A DNA stretch of 64,000 nt from Torymus aiolomorphi. Its lineage: Eukaryota; Arthropoda; Insecta; Hymenoptera; Torymidae. Shown piece by piece: positions 23,271 to 36,686 of the stretch. The stretch spans positions 113,290,011 through 113,354,010 of the forward strand of contig CM070877.1 of NCBI GenBank assembly GCA_036365515.1. The letters are read 5' to 3'. Both the position numbers and the translations under genes were made by a program. The notes under the pieces are model-generated. The model was not told where the DNA came from. It made no database searches and worked only from the letters and a program-made list of their open reading frames with translations. How positions within the stretch are numbered: the stretch's first letter is position 1; each line of letters starts with the position of its first letter.

Positions 23271-23826
23271 AATTTCTGAGGCTGGGGGGAGGTGGCGATT
23301 ACTCTCTCCGCCTCCCGCTGGATCTGCCACTAATTTTAATATAAATGTTTAGTAATATAAAGTGATATTAACTACGCATATCTCTTTTTAGATGGTGTAT
23401 GATATACTACTGTGCTTGATGTTTAATTTTGTGACTATTTCTTGTGAAATCTTTCAAATATTAAAAGTTATAATATTTTTAAAATGTATAACTCTTTGAA
23501 TATTGATTTTTCGTGCATGTTTTATAGAATATTTAAAAACCACTATTATTTTGTGAAATTGGGTTTTGTTTAAAGAAATGCATTAAAATTAAGATGAAAA
23601 TTTTTGCACTTTTCTGCAATTCAATCCTTGATATACGTCGGAACATAAGCAAACATTTTTCCGGTGTTTGGGCTAGCCTGAATCGCTGTAAGTATAGAAA
23701 CCGAAAAACGACTGGCGAGATTAGGTAAAGAAACTCAGTCCATGTATAACAACATAGCAGCCAGCAGTGACTCGGGGAATCCCTCCACTGCCAATAGTTC
23801 AGTCGGATTAGACTTTAAAAAAAATA
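23271..23826. other. AT-rich stretch, nothing recognised
   Basis: No supported gene. The small ORFs around 23735-23927 occur on both strands over the adjacent inverted repeat and are not credible. Confidence 0.5.
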
Positions 23827-24350
23827 TCGTTAAAAAGGCAATTTTTTTCTTGGAGGTGCTTTGGAAAGGTGTCAGGATAATAGGAAAAATGTTTGCGGTC
23901 AGTTGCAGGTGGTGGAACATTGTTTAAATAATTTATGAATGTGCGAAAACCCGTTTTTGCTTATAGCTTTGAACCGTTGCTGCTATTGAAAAACTAAAAG
24001 TACTGTTTTTTAGGTATAAAAAATACCTACAAAATGAGCTAAGGCGCGCCAAAATGTGATTATTAGTTGTTTTGCAAAACGCGAAAAACAGCTATTTTCA
24101 GCAATTTTTAGAATTTCATATAAATAAATAATTTTTGCTTCTAGAAAACTAGACCATAGGTTTTTTTGAAGGTCTTTGTATGCTTTATAACTGGTGAAAA
24201 TTTGAGCTTGAAATATTCATATAAGTTTTTTTTTCACATTCATACATTATTTAAACAATGTTCCACCACCAGCAACTGACCGCAAACATTTTTCCTAATA
24301 TCCTGACACCTTTCCAAAGCACCTCCAAGAAAAAAATTGCCTCTTAACGT
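23827..24350. repeat. Inverted repeat with about 120-bp arms
   Basis: 23827-23950 (with CTTGGAGGTGCTTTGG and GTTTGCGGTCAGTTGC) is mirrored at 24229-24350 (GCAACTGACCGCAAAC and CCAAAGCACCTCCAAG). Spacer about 280 bp, AT-rich. Element family unknown. Confidence 0.8.
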
Positions 24351-24769
24351 TTTTTTTTAAACAGTACATTTTGAGACTAATCTGACTGGACTACAATGCC
24401 ACAACCGCGCGGCTGCAGGCCCTGTCTTCTTTCTCTTTCGATCGCTCGCTGTTTGCATCGTACATGCTTTTCTCAAGCTTGTAATCTTGTTCGCGCGTTA
24501 TAAGCCTATTAATTGTTACATAATATAAACCTGGATGAGTCGTAGACAAATATTCAAGGAGTAAAATGAGATGTTAAACATTAAAATCGAATGAAAAATA
24601 AGAAGTTGGCAAATAACAAAAGTAACTTTTTTACTTATTGAACAATATCTACGTGTCCGATTAACAATTTGTTATCATAATAGTTTTTTCGGTTCAGAAA
24701 GTATTTGCCTTTCATATCTGTGTGTACTTACATTATTATATGTTAATAATTTATTATGACATAAAAATT
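24351..24769. other. No gene recognised
   Basis: A mildly GC-richer patch at 24395-24480 (CAACCGCGCGGCTGCAGG) inside AT-rich sequence. No ORF or repeat relationship identified. Confidence 0.4.
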
Positions 24770-25114
24770 AAATAGTGAACCCATTTTAAAATCATGATAA
24801 CCCCCCTCAAGAATTTCGTGAAATTTGCAGATAAGACCCTTATTACCATTATACACAACATATCTAAATTTCAGAAAGCCTAGCTTTACCGTTGATGAGA
24901 TATAAGCTCCTAAACTTCCAAAATTTAACACGGTGTCTTATGGTAGAGTCATCATAAAACGTAAAAAAAAAAAAAAAAACATTTACGTCAATAACGCCAA
25001 GAATCTTGTTAAGATTTAAAAGAAAAAGAGATATATTACTAATGACAATACTTTGAATATGCTATTTAAATTTCGGAAAGCCTAGTTTCACCGTTTTCGA
25101 GATACAGTTGTTTC
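24770..25114 (-). repeat. Dispersed repeat containing GCTAGGCTTTCTGAAATT motif
   Basis: About 330 bp related in reverse complement to 38096-38440. Both contain two copies of a box of the type CGGTGAAGCTAGGCTTYCTG and end near CCCCCTTAA/CCCCTCAAG. A poly-A run lies at 24963-24980. It directly abuts three-hairpin copy 3. Confidence 0.75.
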
Positions 25115-25116
25115 TA

Positions 25117-25614
25117 GTACATTACGATACATGTGACCTAAGTAGCACTTTTTGCACGGCGTGAAGTTAGGGCCCGAGCGCAGCGAGGGACCTAATTACG
25201 CCGTGCAGAGTGCTCCTTAGGTCACAAGTATCGTATAATATTTTATAGCACTGACTACCTAAGCCCGCTGTCACGCCTATCCGTGCCGCAAGTAGTCCTT
25301 TTTGCACCGTGAGGTTAGCGCACGAGCGTAGAGAGTGCGATAAACACGGTGCAAAAAAAGTACTACTTAGGTCACGGATAGGCGTGACCTAAGTGCGGGC
25401 TTAGGTCACACAGTGCTATAAAATAGTTTTATACCACTCTAACCTCAAAATCACAACTTTGATATGATTTTTCGGCACTCGTGGTATAAAATACCGTTCG
25501 AAACTAGTGCGTAAGTCGATTATTTAGGTGGTGTGACTTTTTCGCACTCGCTTCGCTCGTGGAAAAAGTCACACCAGCTGAATAATCGACTTCCCCACCC
25601 GTGTCGAAATGTAC
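25117..25614 (-). mobile_element. Three-hairpin element, copy 3
   Basis: Ends GTACATTACGATACATG and (complement) GTACATTTCGACACGGG; TA at 25115-25116 and 25615-25616. Tip motifs GAGCGCAGCGAG (25176), GAGCGTAGAGAG (25324, one mismatch) and CTCGCTTCGCTC (25547). Its left end is also the point at which similarity between the giant inverted arms stops. Confidence 0.8.
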
Positions 25615-26682
25615 TATTAACCATGAGCTGCTATACATCATAAATTCATGTAAGTTTTTCTTACACAAGTCAATCTACCTATTATCTGCAAATATGAATT
25701 TTACTACAAAACGATGCGTCCGGCAAGTATCTTCTGTCTTTAAAAGAAAATTTCCGAAAATTTTGAAAATTACATTAACAGTTTAAGAAGATGTTTAATT
25801 AAAATTCATATTTGCAGATAATAGGTAGATTGACTTGTGTAAGAAAAACTTACATGAATTTATGATGTATAACAGCTCATGGTTAAACTATTTTACAGGG
25901 TGGTGACTTCTATGATCTATACTTCGAAAATGTTTACGCAAAAATTTTTTAACTTTTTGTGTTTCAATTACAGTTATTATGTTAGTATTTTTGTAATATT
26001 TTTTGTTAGACGTAATTACTTTTTATACAAATATTTATAGTAAATATATATTAAATAAATTTTATTTTAAAAATTCTCTTTATTATAATAATTGACTTGC
26101 CTGCACTTAATTGATTCCACTGGTTTCATGAGTTTATTTTTAGTAGTACTTACAATTTTTTGTTATAAAAATAATTCCATATTTCTATGTTACAAAAATG
26201 TACTTGTCTATATAAAATAATAATTGATTCCACTTCTTTCATGTGTTTGTTTTAAACTATGATATTCTTTTGGGCGAGAGAGGGGGATAAAGAGAAAGAT
26301 GAAGAGAAAGAGGAAGAGAAAGAGAGAGGAGAGAGAGAGAGGGAGGGAGAGAGAGATTACAAATACACTTATACTCGCCAAAGTTTTACTTTTTTTAAAA
26401 AGTGTTATTTTAGGGATTTTCAATATCATTAGTTATAATGTAACATGATATGTAAAATTCACCAAAGACTGAGAATTGTATAATCTGAAAATGAAAAAGT
26501 TTACACAAAGTTTCGATTTTTTATTGTATTATATTTTACATGATATATCTTCTAGTATAAAAATAATACTTATCTATATATAAAAGTATATGATGCCATC
26601 AGCTGATTTGAATTATAAAAATATATATAATCATACCATATTTCGAAGTTATTTTAGAATTACAGTTGTTCGTTTTATTATA

Positions 26683-26683
<1 letters not shown>

Positions 26684-26757
<74 letters not shown>

Positions 26758-26760
26758 TTT
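26684..26760. repeat. CT microsatellite
   Basis: About 70 bp of (CT)n with one GT interruption near 26745; counterpart of the left-arm GA tract. Confidence 0.9.
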
Positions 26761-26883
26761 TCGATTCTATATAAGAGAATAAAAATACCATACGTTCAAT
26801 GTTGAATGTATAACGCCATCCATTTTTATATTAAATAGTTGAGGACGTTCTTTGGAGGCAAAGTGAAATGATCTTATTTCTTT

Positions 26884-26926
26884 ATGGCAACGTTTTGTTG
26901 GCTTAGTACGCCAACCTCATCAGGCC
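26884..26926 (-). ncRNA. Hammerhead ribozyme motif, inverted copy, core-mutated
   Basis: On the minus strand: CCTGATGAG, stem II GTTGGC/GCCAAC with loop GTACTAA, then CAAAACGTTGCC. The conserved GAAA of the core is AAAA here, so cleavage activity should be lost. Penelope-like elements are known to carry hammerheads in their terminal repeats. Confidence 0.7.
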
Positions 26927-27239
26927 TTTATTCAAAACACAGAAATAAATTAACATATAAAACTTTTTTTTAAAGACAATTAAACCACAAAGTGTAAATA
27001 CAAAAATCAAAATTACCGAAATTATAAACGTATATATCATACGTCGATCAGATGTTATTCTCGACTGAAAACAATAACACGTACACTGTATTTATATACG
27101 CTGGACAATGTTTACATAAAGAGTTATACAGTATCAAGTTCGTTAATAATAGGAAAATACATTGTACTTAGTCTTTGGATATCTTCCTTTTTATTAATAC
27201 TATTTTGATTGCTTTTTATATAGATCATTTCGGAAATCA

Positions 27240-27849
27240 GTTGATAGGGCGTTTTTACTCTCAGATTCTAATTTTCACTTAGACAATATAAAACTCATAA
27301 AGAAGATTTTACGTAACAATGATTATCCTATGTGATTTATAGAAAAACATATCGAAATTAGATTTAAAAAACTTAAGTATGGTTATACATATAATACGCA
27401 CCAAAATTGCTATGAAAAATTACCAAAATTGTCTTTACCGTTTACCAAAGATTTTAATAGTCTATCTAATATGTTAAAATCTTATAACATTTGTACAATC
27501 CCATTATTGAATAAAAGTTTGTCTTCGATCATTCGGTTAGGCAAAGACATAACCAAAAAATGGGATCGTACTAATGTGATGTATAAATTTGATTGCCTAA
27601 ATTGCTCTGCTACATACATAGGAGAAACTAAAAGATCGTTACACACACGCATTAATGAACATAAAATAAACAAAAATAAAGAGTCTGTTGTCAGTATACA
27701 TCGATTAGAAAACAAACATGAGTTCGATTGGGAAAATACATCCATTTTAGATTTTGAAAGCAATTACAAAAAAAGACTGATTTCCGAAATGATCTATATA
27801 AAAAGCAATCAAAATAGTATTAATAAAAAGGAAGATATCCAAAGACTAA
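27240..27849 (+). pseudogene. Penelope-like element ORF, C-terminal part with GIY-YIG endonuclease
   Basis: The readable frame gives the typical reverse-transcriptase-to-endonuclease linker, then YKFDCLNCSATYIGETKRSL (about 27580-27640), with the CxxC-type pair and the YIG signature, followed by LHTRINEHK and SEMIYIKSNQNS. This nicking domain makes the target cut for Penelope retrotransposition. The frame is open from 27429. Upstream (27250-27428) recognisable linker sequence continues but contains a TGA near 27333. The reverse-transcriptase core is missing (5' truncation). The native C-terminus is cut at 27849 by a MITE, so the last residues of the ORF come from the MITE. Not functional. Confidence 0.88.
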
Positions 27850-28630
27850 CCCTATTAAAAATAATCACGTGAGTCTCACGTGAGTACTCACGTGACTACT
27901 CACGCGAGAGCTCACGTGAGTTCTCACGCGAGAGCTCACGTGAGGTTTTCGACCATATTCTCACGTGAGTACTCACGTGAGTACTCACGTGAGAAGTGAA
28001 AAAAATAGTTTAAAAAAATTAGTAATCAATGTTTTTTTTACTGAACTATTATATAAATATTTTAACTTTAATTTTTGCGTATACCTTTCAATCCTTAAAT
28101 AGTATAGGGAGATATCAAAAGCGAGGCAAGCCTCGTAATTACAACTCTTTTAGAAGAGTCGCGATATTGACTAAGTCTTATGGCTTTATGTATTCTCGCC
28201 GGTGTTCATTTGCCTATGGAAATCGAGAAAGGGGTTGCCGCCTGGCGGTCACCGGCGGAACTGATAGGACCCGTCTGAACTCCACGTCTAGTAACTCTTT
28301 TAACCGCCAGGCGGCAACCCCTTTCTCGATTTTCATAAGCAAATGAACACCGGCGAGAATACATAAAGACATAAGACTAGTCAATACCGCGACTCTTTTA
28401 AAAGAGTTATAATTACGAGGCTTGCCTCGCTTTTGATATCTTCCTATACTATTTAAGGATTGAAAGGTATATGCAAAAATTAAAGTTAAAATATTTATGT
28501 AATAGTTTAGTAAAAAAAACATTGATTACTAATTTTTTTTAAACCATTTTTTTTACTTCTCACGTGAGTACTCACGTGAGTATTCACGTGAGTACTCACG
28601 TGAATACTCACGTGATTATTTTTAATAGGG
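27850..28630. mobile_element. 781-bp palindromic MITE with CTCACGTGAGTA repeats
   Basis: TIR CCCTATTAAAAATAATCACG at 27850 and its complement ending at 28630. Just inside each end is a run of CTCACGTGAGTA 12-mers (27866-28000 and 28558-28612), then about 240-bp inverted arms (28010-28540) with GCGAGGCAAGCCTCG and a core containing CCGCCTGGCGG. The uninterrupted site is preserved in the inverted head of the host Penelope element (27150-27165: GACTAAGTAC in reverse), showing only AA shared on both sides, so any target duplication is 2 bp. No transposase. Confidence 0.88.
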
Positions 28631-28873
28631 AAGTACAATGTATTTTTCTATTATTAACGAACTTGATGCTGTATAACTCTTTATGTAAACATTGCCCAGC
28701 GTATATAAATACAGTGTATGTGTTATTGTTTTCAGTCGAGAATAACATCTGATCGACGAATGATATATACGTTTATAATTTCGGTAATTTTGATTTTTGT
28801 ATTTACACTTTGTGGTTTAATTGTCTTTAAAAAAAAGTTTTATATGTTAATTTATTTCTGTGTTTTGAATAAA

Positions 28874-28916
28874 GGCCTGATGAGGTTGGCGTACTAAGCC
28901 AACGAAACGTTGCCAT
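28874..28916 (+). ncRNA. Hammerhead ribozyme motif of the Penelope-like element
   Basis: CTGATGAG (28877-28884), stem II GTTGGC/GCCAAC with loop GTACTAA, then CGAAACGTTGCC. Both core boxes (CUGAUGA and GAAA) are present. Stem III would be the very short, self-complementary AACGTT, which fits the dimeric hammerheads described for Penelope-like elements. It lies in the 3' UTR. Confidence 0.75.
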
Positions 28917-29102
28917 AAAGAAATAAGATCATTTCATTTTGCCTCCAAAGATCGTCCTCAACTATTTAATAAAAAAATACCATACGATATTTTGAGGTTA
29001 TTGTAGTCACTTGCAGTCACAAAATTTTGTTGTTCTTATATACTCTCTCTCTCTCTCTTTCTTTTCGAGTCGAGTGAGATTTATTTACTATACGATATGC
29101 TA

Positions 29103-29104
<2 letters not shown>

Positions 29105-29146
<42 letters not shown>

Positions 29147-29148
29147 TA
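29105..29148. repeat. AT microsatellite
   Basis: (TA)n of about 40 bp; the left-arm counterpart near 10472 is much shorter, so the tract has expanded since the duplication. Confidence 0.9.
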
Positions 29149-32057
29149 TATAAGCGTAAGATAGACGACAACCGGAAGTGTCGTAAGAGCTGCAAACCGG
29201 ATATCGAAATAAGGAGAAGAAAAATTCGGAAAAGAAACTGCATATACAAAAATTCAGCCATCTATATCTGTTGAACGAGATAATCTTTTTAAATAAAATC
29301 TTTTGATTTGAGTAGAGCAATGAAATGGCTTTCGATTAAGAGGGATATGTTATATAGTAAAAACTAACGCAATATACGTAAAAGCGCATTGAATTTTTCT
29401 TACACCCATTTCAATGTATATGTAGCACGGGTCGCTCCTTTTAGGCTTCTTCTATAATTTTCCTTTGGAGCGCTCCCGCGTTCCTTGATTACGTGATTCC
29501 CTTGGGCAAATCTATGAAACTTTTAATATTCGTGTTACCGTTGCATAGTTTCTAATTAAAGAAGTGATTGCATACATTTGCAGACCAAAAGAAATTTTAC
29601 TAAATTATGGTTGTATGAACATGTCCTTCTATCATAAAGGTAATTATGAACGAACGCACTTTCATGAAACTAAAAACAAACATCAATTTTTCATTATTTC
29701 TGTGCGCACTTGGGTGAATTTTTTATTTCTTTAAACTATTAAAAAAATGCCTTTTGTGAAAACGTTTTGAGATCTTACAAGGAGAGTGCACACCCTCCGG
29801 AAAACAGATTTTCGCGAGCATTGGAGAGTCGATTTCTGGTACCTAAAAATGAAGCCCAGTCTGACAAATTCCATCTCATAGGCTCTTTTTCTCGAGATAT
29901 GGGCAATCTCATCTCAAATATCCTCTATTCCGTTAAAAAAATGGTATTGACTGTCACATTGCAAGTATTTAAGATACGAAAACGAGAAAAAAAATTATAA
30001 AAGTGGATAGTAAGAGCTAAAATTTAAGCTCTGATTCGTTAAAAAAATATTGATATTTCAGGAAAATATAAGCAATCAAAGGTAACGTAAGAAAAGGGTT
30101 AAAAATACAATCCATTTAATCACTCAAGATGAAGACAAATTTTTCGTGCGAAAAGTCGCATGAAGTAAAAATTCTCTTAAGCACCGCAGTTTCGGACCGT
30201 ATTTTATACCACGAGAGCCGAATAATGATTAAAGTTATGATGTTAAGATTAGAGTGGTATAAAAATACTTATATATAATAAAGTCTTCCATTTAAATTAT
30301 ACTTCTCGAAAATATAGAAGATAATATTTACAATATGAATGTAATCAAGGAAATACTTTATAATAATGTAATAAAAATTCAATAAGCACTCTTTACAAAT
30401 GGTAATAAGTTTTTTCATGACTGTACAAATAATATTGCTAATATAAAACTTTCTACGAAAGTATAAAATAATGCAAGTATAGATTTTTTTCTGGATAATC
30501 TATAAAAAAACACAATTTGTCTAGTCCTTTTATTTCTTCCAATCTCATCTATTCAATAAGCACTCTCTACAAATGGTAATAATTTTTTTCATGACTGTAC
30601 AAATAATCTATAAAATAATAATATTTATGATTTTGTAAAAGAAATCAAATAAATACGAATGAAAAAGTCTTTTAATTCTTTGAGTCATTGTATGCTGAAC
30701 AAATTATATGTAAGTAAGTACATTCAAATTGTTCACTGCAAATCAAACAAACGAAAGTTGTGAAATGAATTATCGATAGTCAAGTAATGCAAACAACTCC
30801 CGGAAACTACTGTAGGACTGTTCTCAGAAATGTATTCAAATTTGTTCATCTTTCTGAGCTATACAAATTAAACACAAGAAAGTACTGAAATCAATTTATT
30901 GTAGTCAAGTACCGGCCATAAGTTAACTTACTGAGATAATAGAACTTTTCGTATGTAGCGTGTAAAATTACATTTTACGCCCACGTTGTAACTTCAAAAT
31001 TATTCAGCTAGCAGGCATAAAATATTACTTAGCGCCCAAGAGGCCCAATAGCTCACATACTCTTACAAAACTTTATAGAACCTAAGCACTTTACTCCCGT
31101 GTGGGAGAAAATTATTTTAATTATATAACTATAATGCCTTGTCTTTATTTCTAAAATTCATAAGAATTTTTTTAGATATTTACGAAAAGTCAAATTCTAT
31201 ATAAAAAAATTACATAGTTACCAACACATCACTATTTTTCATGATTCTTTCTCAATTTTGAACTTTCCATAATATTACGCACCTTGCTCTAGCAGGGTGG
31301 TCCTTCGATCTCCCATACATACTTGGCGGGCCCGACGATTTGCAGTTCAAGATGTAAGACATGGTCATTTTCATATAAATATTCATATGTTTAAAGATCA
31401 GATAAAATGTATAAATGGGTTGCTTCTACATATTAACTACTGATCCGTGAATCTATCGCTCTCTTTTTAAATAGAAAGTGCAAACCCGTCTGAAAGTATC
31501 ATATGAGATCTCATATGTAATCCCATAATATATAAAATTGTAGATGTCATCGCATATCGAGATCTGATACGAGATATGCGATGCCTGAAATTCTCATATG
31601 AGATTTTTATGATATTTACACGCGGGAAAAGGATACACAATAAGTCGCTTATAAAACGGTTAGAAAAATGTAAAGCACTTTAGAAGTAGACTATAAATTT
31701 ATATGAATTTTTTATTTTATTCTCGTTTAAAAAGGACAGACACAAAGAAAAATATTGTGGGTAATAAAAGTAAATCATGATTCTGCACATATAGGGATGT
31801 TGTACTTAACGGTACCAATTATAGGTATAAATATTGTTAATGAATTTATGCAAAAATTTGTATTCTATATTTAAGTAGCCCACCGGTAAACTTCAAATCG
31901 TCGGGCCCGCCAAGTATGTATGGGAGATCGGAGGACCACCCCTGCTAGAGCAGCTCTAGACTTCTCTTTTCCTCCCAAGGTGCGTAATATTATAGAAAGT
32001 TCAAAATTGAGAAAGAATCATGAAAAATAGTGATGTGTTGGTAACTATGTAATTTTT

Positions 32058-33611
<1,554 letters not shown>

Positions 33612-34856
33612 TTTTTATATAGGCTTTGACTTTTCGTAAATATCTAAAAAAATTCTTATGAATTTTAGAAATAAAGAGAAGGCATTATAGTTATATAATT
33701 AAAATAATTTTCTCCCACACGGGAGTAAAGTGCTTAGGTTCTATAAAGTTTTGTAAGAGTATGTGAGCTATTGGGCCTCTTGGGCGCTAAGTAGTATTTT
33801 ATGCCTGCTGGCTGAATAATTTTGAAGTTACAACATGGACGTAAAATGTAATTTTACATGCTACATACGAAAAGTTCTATTATGTCAGTAAGTTAACTTA
33901 TGGCCGGTACTTGACTACAATAAATTGATTTCAGCACGTTCTTGTGTTTAATTTGTATAGCTCAGAAAGATGAACAAATTTGAATATATTTCTGAGAACA
34001 GTCATACAGTAGTTTCCGAGAGTTGTTTGCATTACTTGACTATCGATAATTGATTTCACAACTTTCGTTTGTTTGATTTGCAGTGAACAATTTGAATGTA
34101 CTTACTTACATATAATTTGTTCAGCATACAATGACTCAAAGAATTAAGACTTTTTCATTCGTATTTATTTGATTTCTTTTACAAAATCATAAATATTATT
34201 ATTTTATAGATTATTTGTACAGTCATGAAAAAAATTATTACAATTTGTAGAGAGTGCTTATTGAATAGATGAGATTGGAAGAAATAAAAGGACTAGACAA
34301 ATTGTGTTTTTTTTTTTATAGATTATCCAGAAAAAACGTCTATACTTGCCTTATTTTATACTTTCGTAGAAAGTTTTATATTAGCAATATTATTATTTGT
34401 ACAGTCATGAAAAAACTTATTACCATTTGTAAAGAGTGCTTATTGAATAGAAGAGAGTAGAAGAATTAAAAGGACTAGACAGATTATGTTGTTATAGAAT
34501 GTAGTTAAAAAATTAGCTTTTAAAAAACGTACTGATTGTTTTAAAAAAATATTTAAGCTCTCATTAAAGTTTTTGGTACTCAGGTTGACGGATGTTGAGA
34601 GAGAGGGAGGGAGGGAGAGAGTGGGGTGGGAAAGAGAAGGAGGGAGAGAGTTTATAGTCATGAAAAAAATTATTACCATTTGTAGAGAGTCCTTATTGAA
34701 TAGATGAGACTAAAAGAAATAAAAGGACTAGACAAATTGTGTTGTTAGAATTTAACGTACTTAAAAATAGCTTTTAAAAAACGTGTTGATTGTTTTAAAA
34801 AATATTTAAGCTCTCATTAAAGTTTTTGGTACTCAGTTTCATGGAAGTTGCGAGAG

Positions 34857-35056
<200 letters not shown>

Positions 35057-35098
35057 AGGGAGGGAGGGCGGGAGAGACTAATACTTGTCTTAGTTTAA

Positions 35099-35631
35099 GG
35101 TGGCTCATGCGATTTCTTATAAAAAAGCAGATACATCTTAAACTTAACAAATATGTTCTTTAGACATTAAACTTTCGATCTGTACTAAGAAAATTGTAGG
35201 TCAACGACCAAATTATCGAAAAAATTGAGTTTATAAATAGGTACGTTTAACACATAACCTTATGGGAATGAACAGTTTATTGCTTCGTAGTAACTTGTAA
35301 AAAAGCAGTTTTTAATGTACAATATATGAAATTAAAGATTTTTTTGTGAAGAATCTAATGATATCATCAGAATTATAGGTTAACGACCAAACAAAAAGAT
35401 ATTAACAATAAACGTTACAAATGTGCTACTGCGCATGCGCACTGCGACCAGTCATATAAATGTAGCGACAAATTAGCAAAGTTTTTATTTATTTATAAAA
35501 TCTTTTTTTGTTTGAACATTTAGAAGTTATTTACAATAAATTTACGTAAAATACGTTAACTTAATTTGGCAATAATAAAGAAGCCCCTTGCGGGGCCCTG
35601 ACTTGATACGGCACCAAACGCATGAGCCACC
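35099..35631. mobile_element. 533-bp MITE with TTAA target duplication
   Basis: GGTGGCTCATGCG at the left and CGCATGAGCCACC at the right, flanked by TTAA (35095-35098, 35632-35635). The related module at 22145 reads continuously without it. Interior has two AGGTYAACGACCAAA boxes (about 35210 and 35382) and the palindrome GCGCATGCGC (about 35433). The ends recall those of the 20781 MITE (GGTG...CTCATG). No ORF. Confidence 0.85.
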
Positions 35632-36000
35632 TTAAACTTTTGTAAAATGTTTTTTAGATATATTTCACAACTTTTTAAGAGAAAATAATAATTACACAGT
35701 GTGATAACATTATGAGGGTTTATTATAGTATAGTATATTTTTAATATCATTCGTAAATGATAGTATTGTTATTCACAAAAGTTTTAAATTTGAATGTTTC
35801 TTCAAGGAGCTCGAAAAATGATTACATTAGTAAAATTTTTTGAAATAATATAATCAAACGCGTATATATTCTTAGGTATGATGATAATTTAACAATACTA
35901 TTAATTATTATAAAGTCATATGAAAATATCATTCTTTTTATGTTTTCAGTTTGCAGGAAAAACTTATATACATACCTTATTTTATACTTTCAAAGATTAT

Positions 36001-36357
36001 TATTAAGAAGACAAATTACATAAATACTAAAGGGATCGATATTTTTTTGAACAAATTAGATCTTAAAACGAAGCTTTTAGTTCATATTTTTATAATTTTT
36101 TTTCAGATCATATAAGTATTTTCATTTTTTGGTACTAGAAATTGATTATTAAAGCCTTAAATTAGTTCTACTATAAGACTGCTATATGATAATATCATTA
36201 ATTATTTTTGTAGCTTTGCAATTAATTATTGGCACCATGAGCCAATAATTAATTATATTATTCTCAACACTTGGATTTGTTGAAATTATCACTAGAACCC
36301 GGTCAAAAATATCCAGCTAGGAAACCCAGTTGGATCTATGTCACATGGGAAATTCAG

Positions 36358-36393
<36 letters not shown>

Positions 36394-36686
36394 GAATCTT
36401 ATGGAAAACATGAAGAATTTTAGAAAGATCGGAACAGACATAAAATTTTTCACTATTTAATATCTTTAATATGAGAACATATTTTTACATGAAACTTTTT
36501 GTGCAACATAGTATAACAATAATACACATGTTGTTATTTTTTTTTAGTTAATATAAAAGTCTTGAAAATTGTATAAAATCTTTCAATTTCTCGGGCATCC
36601 ATTTCAAAGTATATGTAGCGCGGTCTACCCTCAGGCTTTTCTACATTGGACAGATACTTGCCTTCGGAACGCTCCCGCGTTCCTTG
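36001..36686. other. AT-rich stretch with small palindrome and TA tract
   Basis: Inverted repeat AATTAATTATTGGC/GCCAATAATTAATT at about 36220-36254 and (TA)n at 36361-36390. The final 100 bp (CGCTCCCGCGTTCCTTGAT) resembles 29410-29490, a diverged copy of part of the arm. No gene. Confidence 0.55.

Larger units (their letters stand above)
26795..28972 (+). mobile_element. Penelope-like retroelement, 5'-truncated with an inverted 3' copy at its head
   Basis: A 14-bp duplication AAAAATACCATACG flanks it (26781-26794 and 28973-28986). The forward part runs from about 27240 to 28972 and carries the C-terminal GIY-YIG region and the 3' UTR. The first 445 bp (26795-27240) is the same 3' end in reverse complement, a head-to-tail inversion common in Penelope insertions. 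The left arm of the giant duplication shows the unoccupied target near 10610-10620. A separate MITE (27850-28630) interrupts the coding end. Confidence 0.9.

Noticed and set aside
23735..23927. Overlapping 61-aa ORFs on both strands
   Set aside because: They lie over the edge of an inverted repeat; no domain and no coding signature.
28029..28522. ORFs of about 100 aa on both strands with the same N-terminus
   Set aside because: They are the two inverted arms of the MITE read in opposite directions.
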